Assembly: GCA_027627225.1 (NCBI GenBank)
Contig: CM051027.1
Span: forward strand, 90,146,151-90,210,150
Direction of reading: 5' to 3'
Source: Congeria kusceri
Taxonomy: Eukaryota; Mollusca; Bivalvia; Myida; Dreissenidae
DNA: 64,000 bases
Within the stretch, counting starts at the first letter, position 1. Each line of letters starts with the position of its first letter. Both the position numbers and the translations under genes were made by a program. Below are positions 21,756-33,859 of the stretch, piece by piece. A model generated the notes under the pieces. It was not told where the DNA came from. It did no database searches and saw only the letters and a program-made list of their open reading frames with translations.

Positions 21756-24256
21756 ACAGGTTTTTTACAGTAATTTCGCGGTGCTCGATATATTGAACAG
21801 CAATAGAAATTGACAAATTTGCTGTTAGTCAAACATATTATAACTGATATTTTAATTAACCTTTAAATTAACAGGTAGAACCCATTAAACAATTGCATTT
21901 AATATATTGTTTATGTCGGCAATTTAAGATAGCAAATATGATGTTTGGCTGTTTATCTAATTTATGAAATAAATTACTAACTTCTTTTAAAACTACTGGA
22001 GTGGTCATTTCTTTCTATTTATATATTTTCAAATGGTTTCATATGCTAATATATTTGACAATATTAAAATCCAAGGCACATCTCTTTTTTTTTTTTATTG
22101 GGTGACTTTCATAAATTATTTATATTATCTGTTCAAATTTCAAAAGAAGGCAGCACTTACCAAGACAGTAGCAATGGTAAGTTTTCTTTACGGCATTGGA
22201 ATATTAAATTTTACATTTACTAGAAAATGATAAAATAAAGCTTCTTGGATACATAAATGAATTTTCATGAGGAGATTAATTACTCTAAGGTGCACGAGAG
22301 TTTACATCTCATTCGATTAAAAAGAACCAAAGGCATATAAAATAAGCAACATAAATATTGTATTTCAACTGCGACGGTAGTCCCTTCTATTTGTCTTTCA
22401 TTTCTTCCTTTTTTGAAGTTGTCCCACAGACAGTCGGGACCACCATAACCTCATTTCTTCCTTACGTCGTTTCTAGTAAGTATATGAAACACGCATGAGT
22501 AAGTACTATGATCTAAGTTGTGGAATAAAGAGTTTTTTGCACCCCGTTTTGTGGCTTCTTTATGCATTGCATGATGATGATATGAAAAATCGGCTATTTT
22601 TTCATGATAATGACTCAAAATCTTATAAACAAGGACAGGCGTAGTTGATCATGATGCTCGAAATTTCATTTTATCGTGTATCAAAAAAATTCTTTTCAGT
22701 TGTTAGTTAATTTGGGTTGCAATACCATAAGGTAAATTGTTATGTACACGTGCATTTCTTTTCTGTTGTAAGTTAATTTATATTTTCATCTTCATGTACA
22801 ATGCAGGACCAAAAGGTTTTGAAATGGCATTTTCGAGAGTTTTAATTGTGTTGAATTTTCTGTTTGTTTCTTGTATTTAGTGCTATGAATAGTTTGTATA
22901 GGAAGTTGGTCACTTTTCTGAAATAAGAATCCTTTAGCTGTTAATATACTATTAATATACTTTCTGTACTGCTTATGTGGTTGGAGTTTTGTTATATTTT
23001 GCGGAAAATTTTGTGCAATATGCATTTCCAGGAAACATATCTAAAGTCACACCAAACTGAATACTTTCGGATTTTTTCGAAAAAATTTGGATCGAGCGAG
23101 CGCAAAAAAAAAATTACAATATTTTTTCAATCTTGTTTATTTTGGTGCGAGTGCATAATTTCCGCGAATGTATAGTTATAAAAATAAGTATGTTTGCTTT
23201 GAACATGAGAATTTAAAGTAATAAATGTATAAAATACTGAACCATGAGATAAACAGACCTAATATATGATATCTCTTAATACCGAAAGTGTTTAAAGTTT
23301 AAAAAATATCAATGAACAGTTCATTTATGAACTTGTTTAGAATTTTAATTCAAAATGAAAGCACTTATATATTATGTCCAATTGTCATCTTTTGGATATG
23401 AGAAATTAAAACATTTTGAAATTATAAATATATTCAAGATAATAATAAAACAAAAATAATATAGCATTTTATTGTTAAAAGTCTTGTCTGGTAGCGATAT
23501 TTTACCCTTAGGATATAATAATCGTGAAAATTTGCTATAGGTTTTGGTTTATATTCCTAAAATTTGGAAAACGTATTATTTTAAATGCATATCATGATGA
23601 GAAAGTCACCCTTATATCGATCACTGTTTAAAGTCCATATTTAATTATACATGTACTGAAATAAAATCATATAATAGGCATGTTTAATTTATTACACATC
23701 ATTTATTATATTATTTATTATTATCCCTTTCAATTTAATTTCATTTATAGTCATCAGTTATAAGCATTTAATGACGTTCAAACACATTAAGATGATAAAA
23801 TCGATGTTATGTTCATATACCGGTACATTTGTGTCAACACGTTTATTCAGTGTGCTTAGATTTTTTATTCTGGGTACAATTGTACTCAGAGGCTTGAGGA
23901 TGCCACTTTTGATGTACGCATGGATAATGTACTCACCTAAGTCAACAATTAAATAAATACATACATAAAACAACAAACTCACATGTCAACTTTTATTGTT
24001 GTTTAAATGACTCGTTTTACAAAAATATTTTTTTGTGTCATGGAGCGAGCGCAGAGCATTTTGATTATTTTTTTTGAATTAGCAAAAGATCGGTGCGGTA
24101 ATCCCGATGACCAAGACTTCAGTTTGGTGTGGCAAAAGCACCAATGAATGACTATTGTAAGTCACAAAGAAAGATCTGTATTGGTAATCCACTTGAGGTT
24201 CAAATTTCGTCTGCTGTATTCATACCTTATTTTTGTATTTTAAAAGTTGCTTTTAC
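21756..24256. other. Gene-free AT-rich stretch
   Basis: I see no supported exon, RNA gene or recognisable mobile element here. Short frames are broken and lack splice context. GAGCGAGCGCA-type motifs occur near 23093 and 24044. Confidence 0.4.
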
Positions 24257-24347
24257 CGTGAAAGTAAACCCCCAATCGCGTTGTTCATGACAAGGTTTGG
24301 TCCATGTAAAACGGCTTCATCTACAATGACACCCATTGGAGCAGCAA
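24257..24347 (-). CDS. Orphan internal exon, possible distant relative of the peptide family
   Basis: On the minus strand a good acceptor (TTTTAATCCTTTTCAG) precedes 91 nt that are open in phase 1 in, phase 2 out, ending at CG|GTAAAAG. The codons read AAPMGVIVDEAVLHGPNLVM and then NNAIGGLLSR. Gene A exon 2 at 58607-58697 is also exactly 91 nt with the same phases, and also starts with an xxAP sequence and ends in Arg. About 6 of 31 positions match, which is weak. No signal-peptide exon upstream or Cys-rich exon downstream was found. It could be a distant paralogue, an exon of an unrelated gene, or chance. Confidence 0.35.
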
Positions 24348-25559
24348 CTGAAAAGGATTAAAAAATATGCAATATCTATATAAACATATAATTTATATTG
24401 CAACTCACTAACATTTAAATGGCAGTCCTTCAATACTAACAGATATTAAATATATCCCCACATATTTCTAGATGTATTGCATTGTTCACGGTAATAAGCT
24501 GAAATGCTTTTTTTTATATAGACCATTGTTATCAAAGTTTGCGACAGTAGTAAAACATAATTTGCAAAGATCAAAATACAAGGAAAATAAACAATATTAA
24601 CAAGCAATTAAAAGACCTTTCATATAGCACATCAAATCGTCCTAACCAGTTTATGCACTCAAAATGACTTTAAAACATAATGCGCCAGCCAGGATTTCAA
24701 AAGGGCCCCAGGGTGCTTAATCATTAAAAGGGCACTTTTGCGTGCGCTATACTTTTTTGCAAGTGGATATACCAATATGTATGCTTTAAAAATGCACAAA
24801 CAGAGGTTATATAATTTCTTCATTATTATTGTACTATTATATTATTATAAAACTTAACAGTTTCATTATATATAAAGCATAATAAATGGTTTAATAAAAT
24901 ATTCTTCTAAATAAAACATACAATCATATGTTCAACCACAATTATTTTAAGTTTTCTTTTTGATAAGAAACTTCAAATGTATTTACTTAAAATATTTGTA
25001 ATGATAATCCCCAAATATTATCAGTGGCATCAAATGTCAAGTTATAACTAGAGCTAGTATAAATATAATAAGATGCATTGGGTTGTATTTGTTATATACA
25101 AACATACGTCCGAAATGAAACGTCCGCAAACATCTACATTTAATTAAATAATCAAACTGTTCTATACGTTGGTATTTCAATATGAAACTTAAATATGTGC
25201 TTGGAAACTAAATCTTTGTAAATAAAATGGAAAACATTCATTTCATTACAAAATACAGCGTTTGACTGTTCATGTTTGTAATCGAATGATAGTTCGATAG
25301 TTGTGGCAGAGATAGTTACAATCAATAAAATGAACTTACAATTATCAAATTTCGAGAACACGTTTATTCTGTATTTTGATTTTTTTGGCCGATTAATTGA
25401 TTGTAAAACGCTTTAGTCAGAACCCGAACGAACTCCAGTTAACCGCCGTTACGTAAAACATATTGACATTACGGCACATTGACAGTTTTTAACGATCTTT
25501 TTATAGGACATGGTTGTGCTGTACGTGTAACAAAGCGTTTACCAGCAGCTGTATAAGCT
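24348..25559. other. Gene-free stretch
   Basis: AT-rich sequence without a supported gene. A minus-strand frame at 25152-25361 looks like a secretion signal but has no ATG start. Confidence 0.35.
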
Positions 25560-25742
25560 CGCTTACGACGAGTATTTCATAACGTCGCTGGAGTTATTAA
25601 ATAGTTTGCGCATTACACGCACGCTTTCCACGAATATTCCATGACCTCGCTGGCGTTCAGAAATATTTCGCGCGTTACACGCACGCTTTCCGAGAGTATT
25701 TCAGGACGTCGATGGCGTTCAGAAATAGTTCGCGCATTTTTC
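25560..25742. repeat. 62-bp tandem repeat, three copies
   Basis: CGCTT motifs at 25560, 25622 and 25684 begin three imperfect 62-bp units. Each contains a GARTATTYCA motif, an ACSTCGMTGG motif and a TTCGCGC-type segment. They are GC-richer and CpG-richer than the surroundings. Confidence 0.75.
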
Positions 25743-26046
25743 GGCGTAGCTGTCTAAGATAACTTTTGACCTAGATTTATTGCGATAACTATGCAGCGGG
25801 AAAACTGAATGCCAATAGAATTGGGAGAATTTTCTAATTTTAGAGAATGCAAACTTCAAACAATGGTTTAACGTATACCAATAACTGTTGCATACTTTTG
25901 GGGATTAAAACATTTCATAATTGTTTACATAAGCGGTTAAAATGAAGTTATAATCACATCCTCGACATATACTCTAGAACAGAGGCTAATTATAAACGTA
26001 TTTTCTCATTGTATGTCATGAACAGAATGCTATATTCATTCACGTA

Positions 26047-26344
26047 ACGAAATAACTATGTATGTATGTATGTATTTCGAAGTTTATGAGGTCCCCTTCC
26101 GCGCCTGAGGCTGCATTATGTGAGGACCCGGAGTATGTCCCATCACTCCTACCTAATTAACTTACTAGAGTGGCCTTGTTCTGTGGGGGGCAAACCGGAG
26201 TATCCGGAAGAAACCCCACCTGTCCGGTATGGTGACCACCAACCAAACTCACATGCGCCGGGAGTGGGAAGCGAACCAGGGACGCCTAGGTGAGAAGAGA
26301 GTGTACCAACCACTGCGCTAGCCGGACAGCCACGAAATAACTAT
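26047..26344 (-). mobile_element. tRNA-derived SINE with 13-bp target duplication
   Basis: On the minus strand the element starts near 26331 with a tRNA-like head. An A box (TAGCGCAGTGGTTGGT) and B box (GGTTCGCTTCC) are both visible at normal spacing for RNA polymerase III. A conserved body follows (GGTTTCTTCCGGATACTCC), and it ends in a (CATA)n tail at 26060-26074. ACGAAATAACTAT flanks it perfectly at 26047-26059 and 26332-26344, which fixes the element at 26060-26331. It depends on a LINE in trans for mobility. The perfect duplication suggests a fairly recent insertion. Confidence 0.9.
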
Positions 26345-28512
26345 TTTGTTTAGCCAACATCTATTTCGTTTAGCCAACATTTATATAAGCGGTACGCTCT
26401 ATAAATAGCAACTGTGCAATGTTCCCATTCATAAATCCCATTCGCAGAGTTGCCGTTCCATGTAGCCCATTGATTCTAGCGAGTTCCACACATTCCAGAA
26501 ACAGTAGGTGTCATTCTAAAAATAGCGCGCGTAGCTAGCAACCGTCGCATAGCTGTGTTAATATACTCGTGCATGCATCAATAATAGCGTTAGAGAAGCT
26601 TAAACCTAAAAATGTCAATAAATGGGGAATTTATATTTATAAACTTACTGTTAATTTGAATTAAAATTGTGGTTACGATTTATTAACGATTATTTAAAAT
26701 TGCATCTTTCTATCAACTTCTCCAGTAGATGTTATTTAATCTGTAAAAAGATGCTACTTTTTCTGTAGATTAAATGTTATGATAGAAGATTCCGAATACG
26801 TCGTTGCTATTCGCGTAGCATGAATACACAATTTGCAATACTAATTATACTCAGGAACCCTTGATATATCATATTTCTACTGATATAATTTAAAATCGTC
26901 ATAGTCTAATGAATTTTTATGTTTGCGTTATCAAAAATAAAGTCTTAACATTTCAAATATCGCTGAATGTTCCCTGACTATTGCTGTTTATTGCGGTACA
27001 CAGTATAAATGCTTATTTGACTTCAGATCGTTATTATATTAGATAACTAACATGAACGGTATATTGCCGGTACTATAAATAACTATATAGACTCGTCTGC
27101 TACATAATAATTTTAATTCATTCCCGAAATTATTTTCTTACATTGTTAATTTGTTAAATTGGCTTGACAATTTAGATAACAATTATGTTAAACTAAATAA
27201 TTTTGGTTATTCATATATCACTGGTGGAAACATGGAGCTGTATGACTGGTTTATTCACGGCATAGATATTAATGATAATTTTATTTAATTGTTAAATTAA
27301 TAAATTTCTCTCAAATTAACTTTTGGGTCCGAGAAGTTTTCTAATAGTGTCCGAAAAATCTGGGGTCCAACAAGTCGCCTAATATTGGTGGGGACCAAAA
27401 AATCTGGGGTCTGAGAAGTCACGTAACCGATCATCTTGGCCGTCTGTTTATGTAATTTTTAAATGACATCTCAATATTTGTTTCCACGCCGATTGTCTTT
27501 TTTTACAGACATTTCTTGTTCCAACATAACACGATTTTGGTCATGGAGATATGTAATTGTTATTAATATACATGTAACTGTGCAACAAAATAATTTAGAA
27601 CCCAAATTTCAGAACGGCTCTTTAAATATATGAAAATAATACATTTACTTCCATTAAAAATCCAATCCAATTCTTTACACATTAAATTCAACTGTTAAAA
27701 CATCCAATAATGCAATTCACACTTTGGCATGTACTCACGAAATCCTTTTCACGCGATTTTTAATACTAGAAAGCTTCACATGATTTTGTTTGAGCGTCGA
27801 AGTGCAAAGCACGCCTTTGATGTGAAGCCGACATCCGTTTGACGAGTTACTGGTCACAAATGTAAAGTCGTAATAAGTCGTCAGCAAAAATGAAAACGTT
27901 TTAGTGTTCATGTGCCGTAAATGGGAGTGTACAGAATTATGATGCGATTTGTTGTGTTTCATTTTGAAATGCTTGTGGTTTTCTATGTATGGATAATTTA
28001 TTTAGGATTAAAATATATTATAATACGTACTTTGATTAACGTACGGGCAATATGTATGTTTGATGCTCTTCATTTGTAAATGACGTCTTTACTGCTCACG
28101 GTCGATTTTAGTAATACTTTCGAATTACACCAGAAGTACGTGACATGTGTACCATATTAATTTTGTGTTTCCATGATAAAAACGTGTTTTCCAGGAAATT
28201 TGCGTCAAATTCTGCAAGGTCACGGACACCTCATGAAAAACGTGCGTGTATTCGCCAGGCACAGAAACTACATATACATTGACTTATTTTGTGTTCGAAT
28301 ACCACTAGTGACGAAATGTTGAATCAGTAGCCATTTTAATTGGTTGGCGAAAGCGTCATGATCAGATGGGCACAATCAGCGAGTGCCTTACTCTGATCAA
28401 AGACGGGATAAGTGACGTAATATACATGTATACATGGGTTTTGTCGGTCGGTGTTTACTCGAGAGATTAAGTGGACGCAGCATATGGTTGAATATACCGC
28501 ATGATTAAATAG
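26345..28512. other. Gene-free stretch
   Basis: No supported gene. At 27320-27425 a loosely repeated GGGTCC..GAGAAGT..AAAAATCTGGGGTC motif occurs two or three times. The rest is AT-rich unique-looking sequence. Confidence 0.35.
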
Positions 28513-28581
28513 GGCAGGGCGGGATCAAAGGTGGCAGGGCGGGGGTAGGGGGCGGCAGGGCGGGGGAAGGGGGTGGCAGAG
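28513..28581. repeat. 21-bp G-rich minisatellite
   Basis: GGCAGGGCGGG-type units start at 28513, 28533, 28554 and 28575 (spacing 20, 21, 21). Many runs of three to five G on the plus strand give strong G-quadruplex potential. It stands out sharply from AT-rich flanks. Confidence 0.8.
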
Positions 28582-29814
28582 CGCTGCTCCCTGCCATTAA
28601 GGCCTAGCTGGAGCACATACATACATCGGCTGTTGCAAATACCGACTGATAAGCCCATATCCGTAACGTTCAATCCACAACTAAAACGCATGTTATTCAA
28701 TGAAAATATTCCTTACTTGTTTGTTGGTAAAGTCCAATTGAAAATACCAGTAAACAAATGAAGATAACTGAACATCTCATGCTGATATGGCCAGTAGTTT
28801 CAAGGCTTAGTTTGGTCACAAATCGCAAATAACTTTGACGAACTACTTTTCAACAGCGTTTATATAAATACACCAAGGCGGGTCGCTCTGACCTACGATT
28901 GCAATGGTTCTTATTAAGTCATGTAATTAACATGTAACACACCGTGACCTTTCCATGTGTCACGTCATGTTCGTTAGTTAAAAAGCACATTACCAGTAGT
29001 TTTACATTCGCAGATTATTATATTATTATGAACAAAATTGGATTCGTGTCTGAACCAGTATTAATTTACTCAGTTCGGGGTTCATAGCTGAGATCAGTAG
29101 GGTAAATGAATAATGGTAATACTTCTTAAAAAGGGTGAATGCTGTTCTTTCTGGTACGTATATTATTTAACAATTAGCTGCGTGGGCTGATAATTATCAC
29201 ACTTATTACCAATTGGTCACCTCAGCGAATTAACCTCCAGAAATATTAAGTTGTTATAAGTATCAACGTTATTTACTCATCCACAATACAGTTTTCACAA
29301 TACAGTTTTTAGATAAATATTTTCTAATCAACAATATACGCATGGACTTCTCATCTAAACAGTATAACTCAAAGTGTCCTTTGCTAAGTTATTGGTGTGA
29401 ATGTGCTAGTCAAGAGCTGGAAAGAAACCTTATACCGTAACTATGTAGCTCCGCCCCTTTCTTAAGATGACAATCACGCAGGCAGCCTGTAGTTAGCTAC
29501 AACAATAGTTGTGCGTTATCCAATTAATAGGTGGATTAGGGATAACCCAAGTTATCCCCATATGACCCCTCACCTTACAATAAGTGGACACCTATCTACA
29601 GGCAAACCAGGGTCGCTTAACACCTTGCCATAACTGTGGCAGCATCTCCTGCAAAACATCTTGTTGACGAGGTTAACTTCTAAGTAAACGGTCCATGGCA
29701 TGGACCTAATTGCTTAAATCATTATTTTTAATATTGCAAGGCTCCTTAGTAAAACCCTTCGTATATATTCAATTAAATAAAATCACTAGATATCATATGT
29801 TATTGGCCAAAATT
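28582..29814. other. Gene-free stretch
   Basis: No supported gene, and no clear mobile element boundary. Confidence 0.3.
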
Positions 29815-30480
29815 CTGTTTTGTATTTTGACAGAGTTATGCCTCGTTTTCACATAGATTTTCAGGCTTAAGTTTTTATTAAAAAGTCTTGTAACATCACA
29901 TCAAAACTACATACGTTGTTCACTTTAAACTTAGAATGAACCTTTGGTAACAAGTCCAGCATCAAGTGCAACATTTACAATAACTCAGGTTTGTATTTGT
30001 CAGAGTTAGCCCCTTTTTTCGCAAAGATTTTTCAGTTTAAAGTTTTTATTCAGAAGTTTTATAACTTAATAACTTCATAAGTTATTCACTTGTTATTTTG
30101 GCGTGTACCTTTGTCATCAATTCCAGCATCAGGTGCAAAATTCACATAATTATGTTTTACATTTCACAGAGTTAAAATTTTTATTATAGATTTTCAGTTA
30201 GAGCTTTTATCCACAAGTCTAATAACTTTTAAACTACATGAGTTATTCACTTAAAACTTGAAATAGAACTTTGTCATCAACTCAAGCATCATATGCAAGA
30301 ATCCCTATAACTCTGTTTTGTACGTTGACACAGTTATGGCCCCTTTTTATTAAGATTTTCAAGATAATGTGATAGTCCTTTAATCTCAAAACTACATAAA
30401 GTATTTACTTGAAACTTGAAATGTTACATTTTTATCAAATACAACATTGCATACAACAATGCTCATAACTCTTTTTTATT
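29815..30480. repeat. ~164-bp tandem repeat, four diverged copies
   Basis: A module TGTTTTGTATTTTGACAGAG, TTTTCAGxTTAA, AACTACATAAGTTATTCACTT, CTTTGTCATCAA and CCAGCATCA recurs at about 29816, 29989, 30153 and 30312, and starts again near 30468. The period varies from 156 to 173 bp. Copies are diverged, so the array is old. Confidence 0.75.
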
Positions 30481-32870
30481 ACTAGTATCTGTACTGACAA
30501 ATGCGATGTTTGTATGTTTTTTTCTCCTGTCTTCTTTCAAACAAATGCACAAACTGAAATACTTCGAATAGGATCGCGCTATCCGTTGACTGCTCTTGTT
30601 TTGAGAGTATTGGGGGCCTGGTAAACAAATAGCGAAATAATATGACATACTACATTTAAAACAGAAAGATTATATTTTAGTTCATTTGGAAGCGGCTTCC
30701 TAAAGTTGAAAATTTAATGGTCGTCGTTTGTCTCATACTTCATTGCATATTGGCTTTTTGCATCCCGAACCCTGCACAATTATTTTCAACATACCAATTG
30801 TGAAAAAGAGCATATGTGTAGCACATGAGTATGTATTATTATATAAATTATCTACAACAGTGAAGTGTTATTTGCGTTTTAGAAGAGTCTATATACCTTC
30901 TGACATGGACAAGACTGTGTATTGGTCTATTTTTTACCTTTGTTGTGTTGATCGTGGTACCGCACAGTGATCTTCTGTGTTGCATAGTTCATGTTAAATA
31001 TATTCTCGGAAAATAAAGGTCGGTCTTTCCAGTTTTCTATTCAAAATGTTACCGTAAGCTAAGCACGTCAAGCAATGTTTCAACCTCATGGATCCCATTA
31101 TTTTAAACACAAATATCTTCAGTATAAGTCAAAGACATAGACTGACACAAGCACTAAGCATTGCACAAATCTGGAATGTGAATAGGATTTCTTATCAACA
31201 GCAAAGTGCATGTATTTGCCTTATTAAGTTCCGTCGGTAATGGACATGCCCACATAATTGTTTTTTTCTTTGTCACATATAGCGGACAATTGCGACTTGT
31301 CCTCGTGCATATATGGGGCTGTTTTAGGCATTCGGCGTTGGGATGGACTGACATATACATGCACATTTATGTTTATCAGTTTATATAATAATTGTTATTC
31401 CAATTCTCAATGTATTTTTTTCAATGTTTATCATATGAACTGCTGATTGTCGTTTTATTTAGAACTTTGTCAAATGTGTATACATATAGAATATAAATGA
31501 TAATGATGCATTCAGGCGCTTACTGGAACAGTACTTACCCCATTGAGGATTTCGTGGCTACCTTAATTGTTGCTGACGAGCGGAACTCGTGTTGGCCGTG
31601 TCATGTTGCGGAGCATACGGTATTATTTTTTTGTTTGTGTATGATTGTTGTATAAGTATATATATATATAATGGTTTATGTTCGCTGTATACGAAGAGGA
31701 GACATAATACACGGTATCTGTCAGTCGGTCATTCCCACGGCTACACCAAAAAATTGTTTTGGTTGTTGTTGTTGTTTCCCAATCGGGAGCGTAGTTGTAG
31801 AGGGAATAATGATTGTCACTATTCATCGGGTACATTAACATTTTTTAGTACCCTCGTGGACATTTTGTCGCCAAATTTTGTTTACAGCCACATAGGTTGG
31901 TTGTTCGTCTTCTGTAATAAGGACACGTTTAAATTAACAGTGTCTATTGTTGACATGTTGACCGTTATGCATAAGATTCCGTTTGCATCAAAATATTCAC
32001 TTGAACGCTTATAAGTTCGCAACAAAGTAGGTTATATAGTAAAAAAAACTTTTTTTATATTTTGTAACAACGACATTGCATGTACGATTATAATTAAGAA
32101 TATTATTTTATGTTAACAACATGTATCCTTTATGGAACAATGTTAACTTTTTATATTAATATTTTGCAAGCAGTGTCTATATGTTTCATATTTTACGCAC
32201 ACAATGAAATTAATATATGTCTTATTAACCGGTTTAAAAAAAAAGAAGAAGAAAGTTCCTGTTAATGAAAAATGGTAAATAACGAGAAATTCCTTGATAA
32301 GTTTTCCAAGGAACAATATATCTTTCTTATGCTTTACATATAGGCTATCATCGAAAGGTGTTATCATATGCTTTAAATATAAAGCCTAAAGGGACTTTTC
32401 ACATATGTGAGTGTGTTCGTACTTTTGAAACTTAAACGTCTTTAATGCAACGAAAACACATTAAGACTAAAGATATCAAATATCATATCTAGGAAAGAAA
32501 AAAAAAAAAGTGGGACATCCAGCGGGGTTCGAAAATTCGACATCTAGATCAAAAGTCTGACAGTTACCGTTTTGCAATAATGCTTAACATACATTGACGT
32601 GTCTTTGTACCGCTACGTTAGAGATATACCTGTTTGAAAAAATCAATTAAAATAAAAAGTATTACTCTTATTCAATCATTTCGCAATACAAACGCTTTTA
32701 TGTTATTTAATTTATTTTAACTGATGATTATTCATTAGGAATTTTACTATACTTCTTTATATACAATATGTCTTGTTGGATGTAGTAACAAATATCTGGG
32801 AGACTGTAAAATTGACAGTCTGTGAATAAGTACATAAATATATATATATAAATTTATATTACTGGTAGTT
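30481..32870. other. Gene-free stretch
   Basis: Contains a (TA)n run near 31655-31672. A 141-codon open frame at 31589-32014 has no ATG start and no recognisable domain, so I do not call it a gene. Confidence 0.35.
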
Positions 32871-33190
32871 TTCATGTTTTTCATGATTTTGAGCGCAGAA
32901 CCTATTATATTTTCTATATAAGCTAAGTGTAATTACAATGATTTTGCTTCAATTTCATAATAAATACGAAAGCTTAAAGATAAAATAACAAACTAGTTGG
33001 TGATATAAGCATATAAAAATAATAAGCATATATTAATATTTATATTTATATCATGTGTTTGATGATTTTGAGTGCAGAACCTATTATATTTTCTATCTAA
33101 GCTAAGTGTAATTACAATGATTTTGCTTCAATTTCATAATAAATACGAAAACCTAAAAATAAAAAAACAAACTAGTTGGTGATATAACTT
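32871..33190. repeat. 179-bp tandem duplication
   Basis: The sequence around GATTTTGAGYGCAGAACC at 32885 recurs at 33064, followed in both by TTACAATGATTTTGCTTC, CATAATAAATACGAAA and AACTAGTTGGTGATATAA. Two copies, about 179 bp apart, differ at only a few positions. Confidence 0.8.
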
Positions 33191-33467
33191 ATATAAGATT
33201 TACGGTTTTATATATTAAATGAATGATCAGACTTGTTCATACATTCCAACGAGTATGTGTTTGACCTTTTCTGGCTTTATTCATACTTGTAATTAATGAT
33301 GTTCCATTAATTACAGTGTGTGCTTCGTATCTAACCGATGTGTGCTCATTCAATTTGATGAATACATTAATTTTCTAGCAACTCACATATGGCTTCTTGA
33401 TTAGTTTTATTCAATGAATCTTTTTTTGCATACTAACTCAAAGCATATAAGGATATTTGTTGATTTG

Positions 33468-33591
33468 GGTGTAAGATCGTATTTTATTTCACGATTTTTC
33501 ATAGAAAATGGTATTTTCACGAGTGGCGTAGCTACGAGTGAAAATATGTATTTTCTGTGATCACGAGTGAAATAAAATACGATCTTACACC
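33468..33591. repeat. Long palindrome (hairpin), 124 bp
   Basis: GGTGTAAGATCG with TATTTTATTTCAC at the left end is the exact complement of the right end (33567-33591). Inner parts also pair (TAGAAAAT..GTATTTTCACGAGTGG with ACGAGTGAAAATATGTATTTTCT), around CGTAGCTACG. A second hairpin follows at 33768-33802. Similar palindromes are dispersed in bivalve genomes, so this is probably a fold-back mobile element. Confidence 0.75.
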
Positions 33592-33767
33592 ACAATTAAC
33601 AATATTTCTGTTTATTGTATGTTTTTGTTTTCACATTTTAATTGCGATTTAGTCGGCTTTAACTGGAAAATCTGGCGGGACTTGAAACGTCATGACGTTA
33701 ACATTTTGAGTCCGGCATCGTAGACGGTCCGTTACATTTATTTTATTAAATAGGGAATCGGTGTGAA

Positions 33768-33802
33768 ACAGTGAAAATTACAAGAGTGGTAATTTTCACT
33801 GT
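33768..33802. repeat. Short perfect hairpin
   Basis: ACAGTGAAAATTAC (33768-33781) and GTAATTTTCACTGT (33789-33802) are exact inverted complements around a 7-nt loop. It is probably part of the same fold-back repeat as 33468-33591. Confidence 0.7.
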
Positions 33803-33859
33803 CTGCAAAAAGTGAAATACCAATTTTATTTCACTTATATTATTTCCTATAAATCACTG

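Noticed and set aside
24079..24151. Possible exon 3 for the orphan exon at 24257-24347
   Set aside because: There is a good acceptor and 23 open codons, but the in-phase frame lacks a dibasic site and the CxFC core. A CFC string appears only in another frame.
25152..25361. Minus-strand frame resembling a signal peptide
   Set aside because: The apparent start is GTG and no in-frame ATG precedes the hydrophobic stretch. It also does not have the 64-nt exon layout.
26270..26331. Free-standing tRNA gene
   Set aside because: The A and B boxes belong to the head of a SINE with a long non-tRNA body and target duplication. There is no cloverleaf-sized unit.
28467..28761. Overlapping frames on both strands around the G-rich minisatellite
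   Set aside because: They exist because the GC-rich repeat lacks stop codons. The composition is repeat-driven.
29180..29260. Possible type B repeat fragment (CCAATTGGTCACCTC)
   Set aside because: Only a short core matches, which is too little to separate it from chance.
31589..32014. 141-codon open frame on the plus strand
   Set aside because: The frame begins with GTG, not ATG, has odd hydrophobic and basic composition, no splice context and no recognisable domain. Chance is the simplest explanation.
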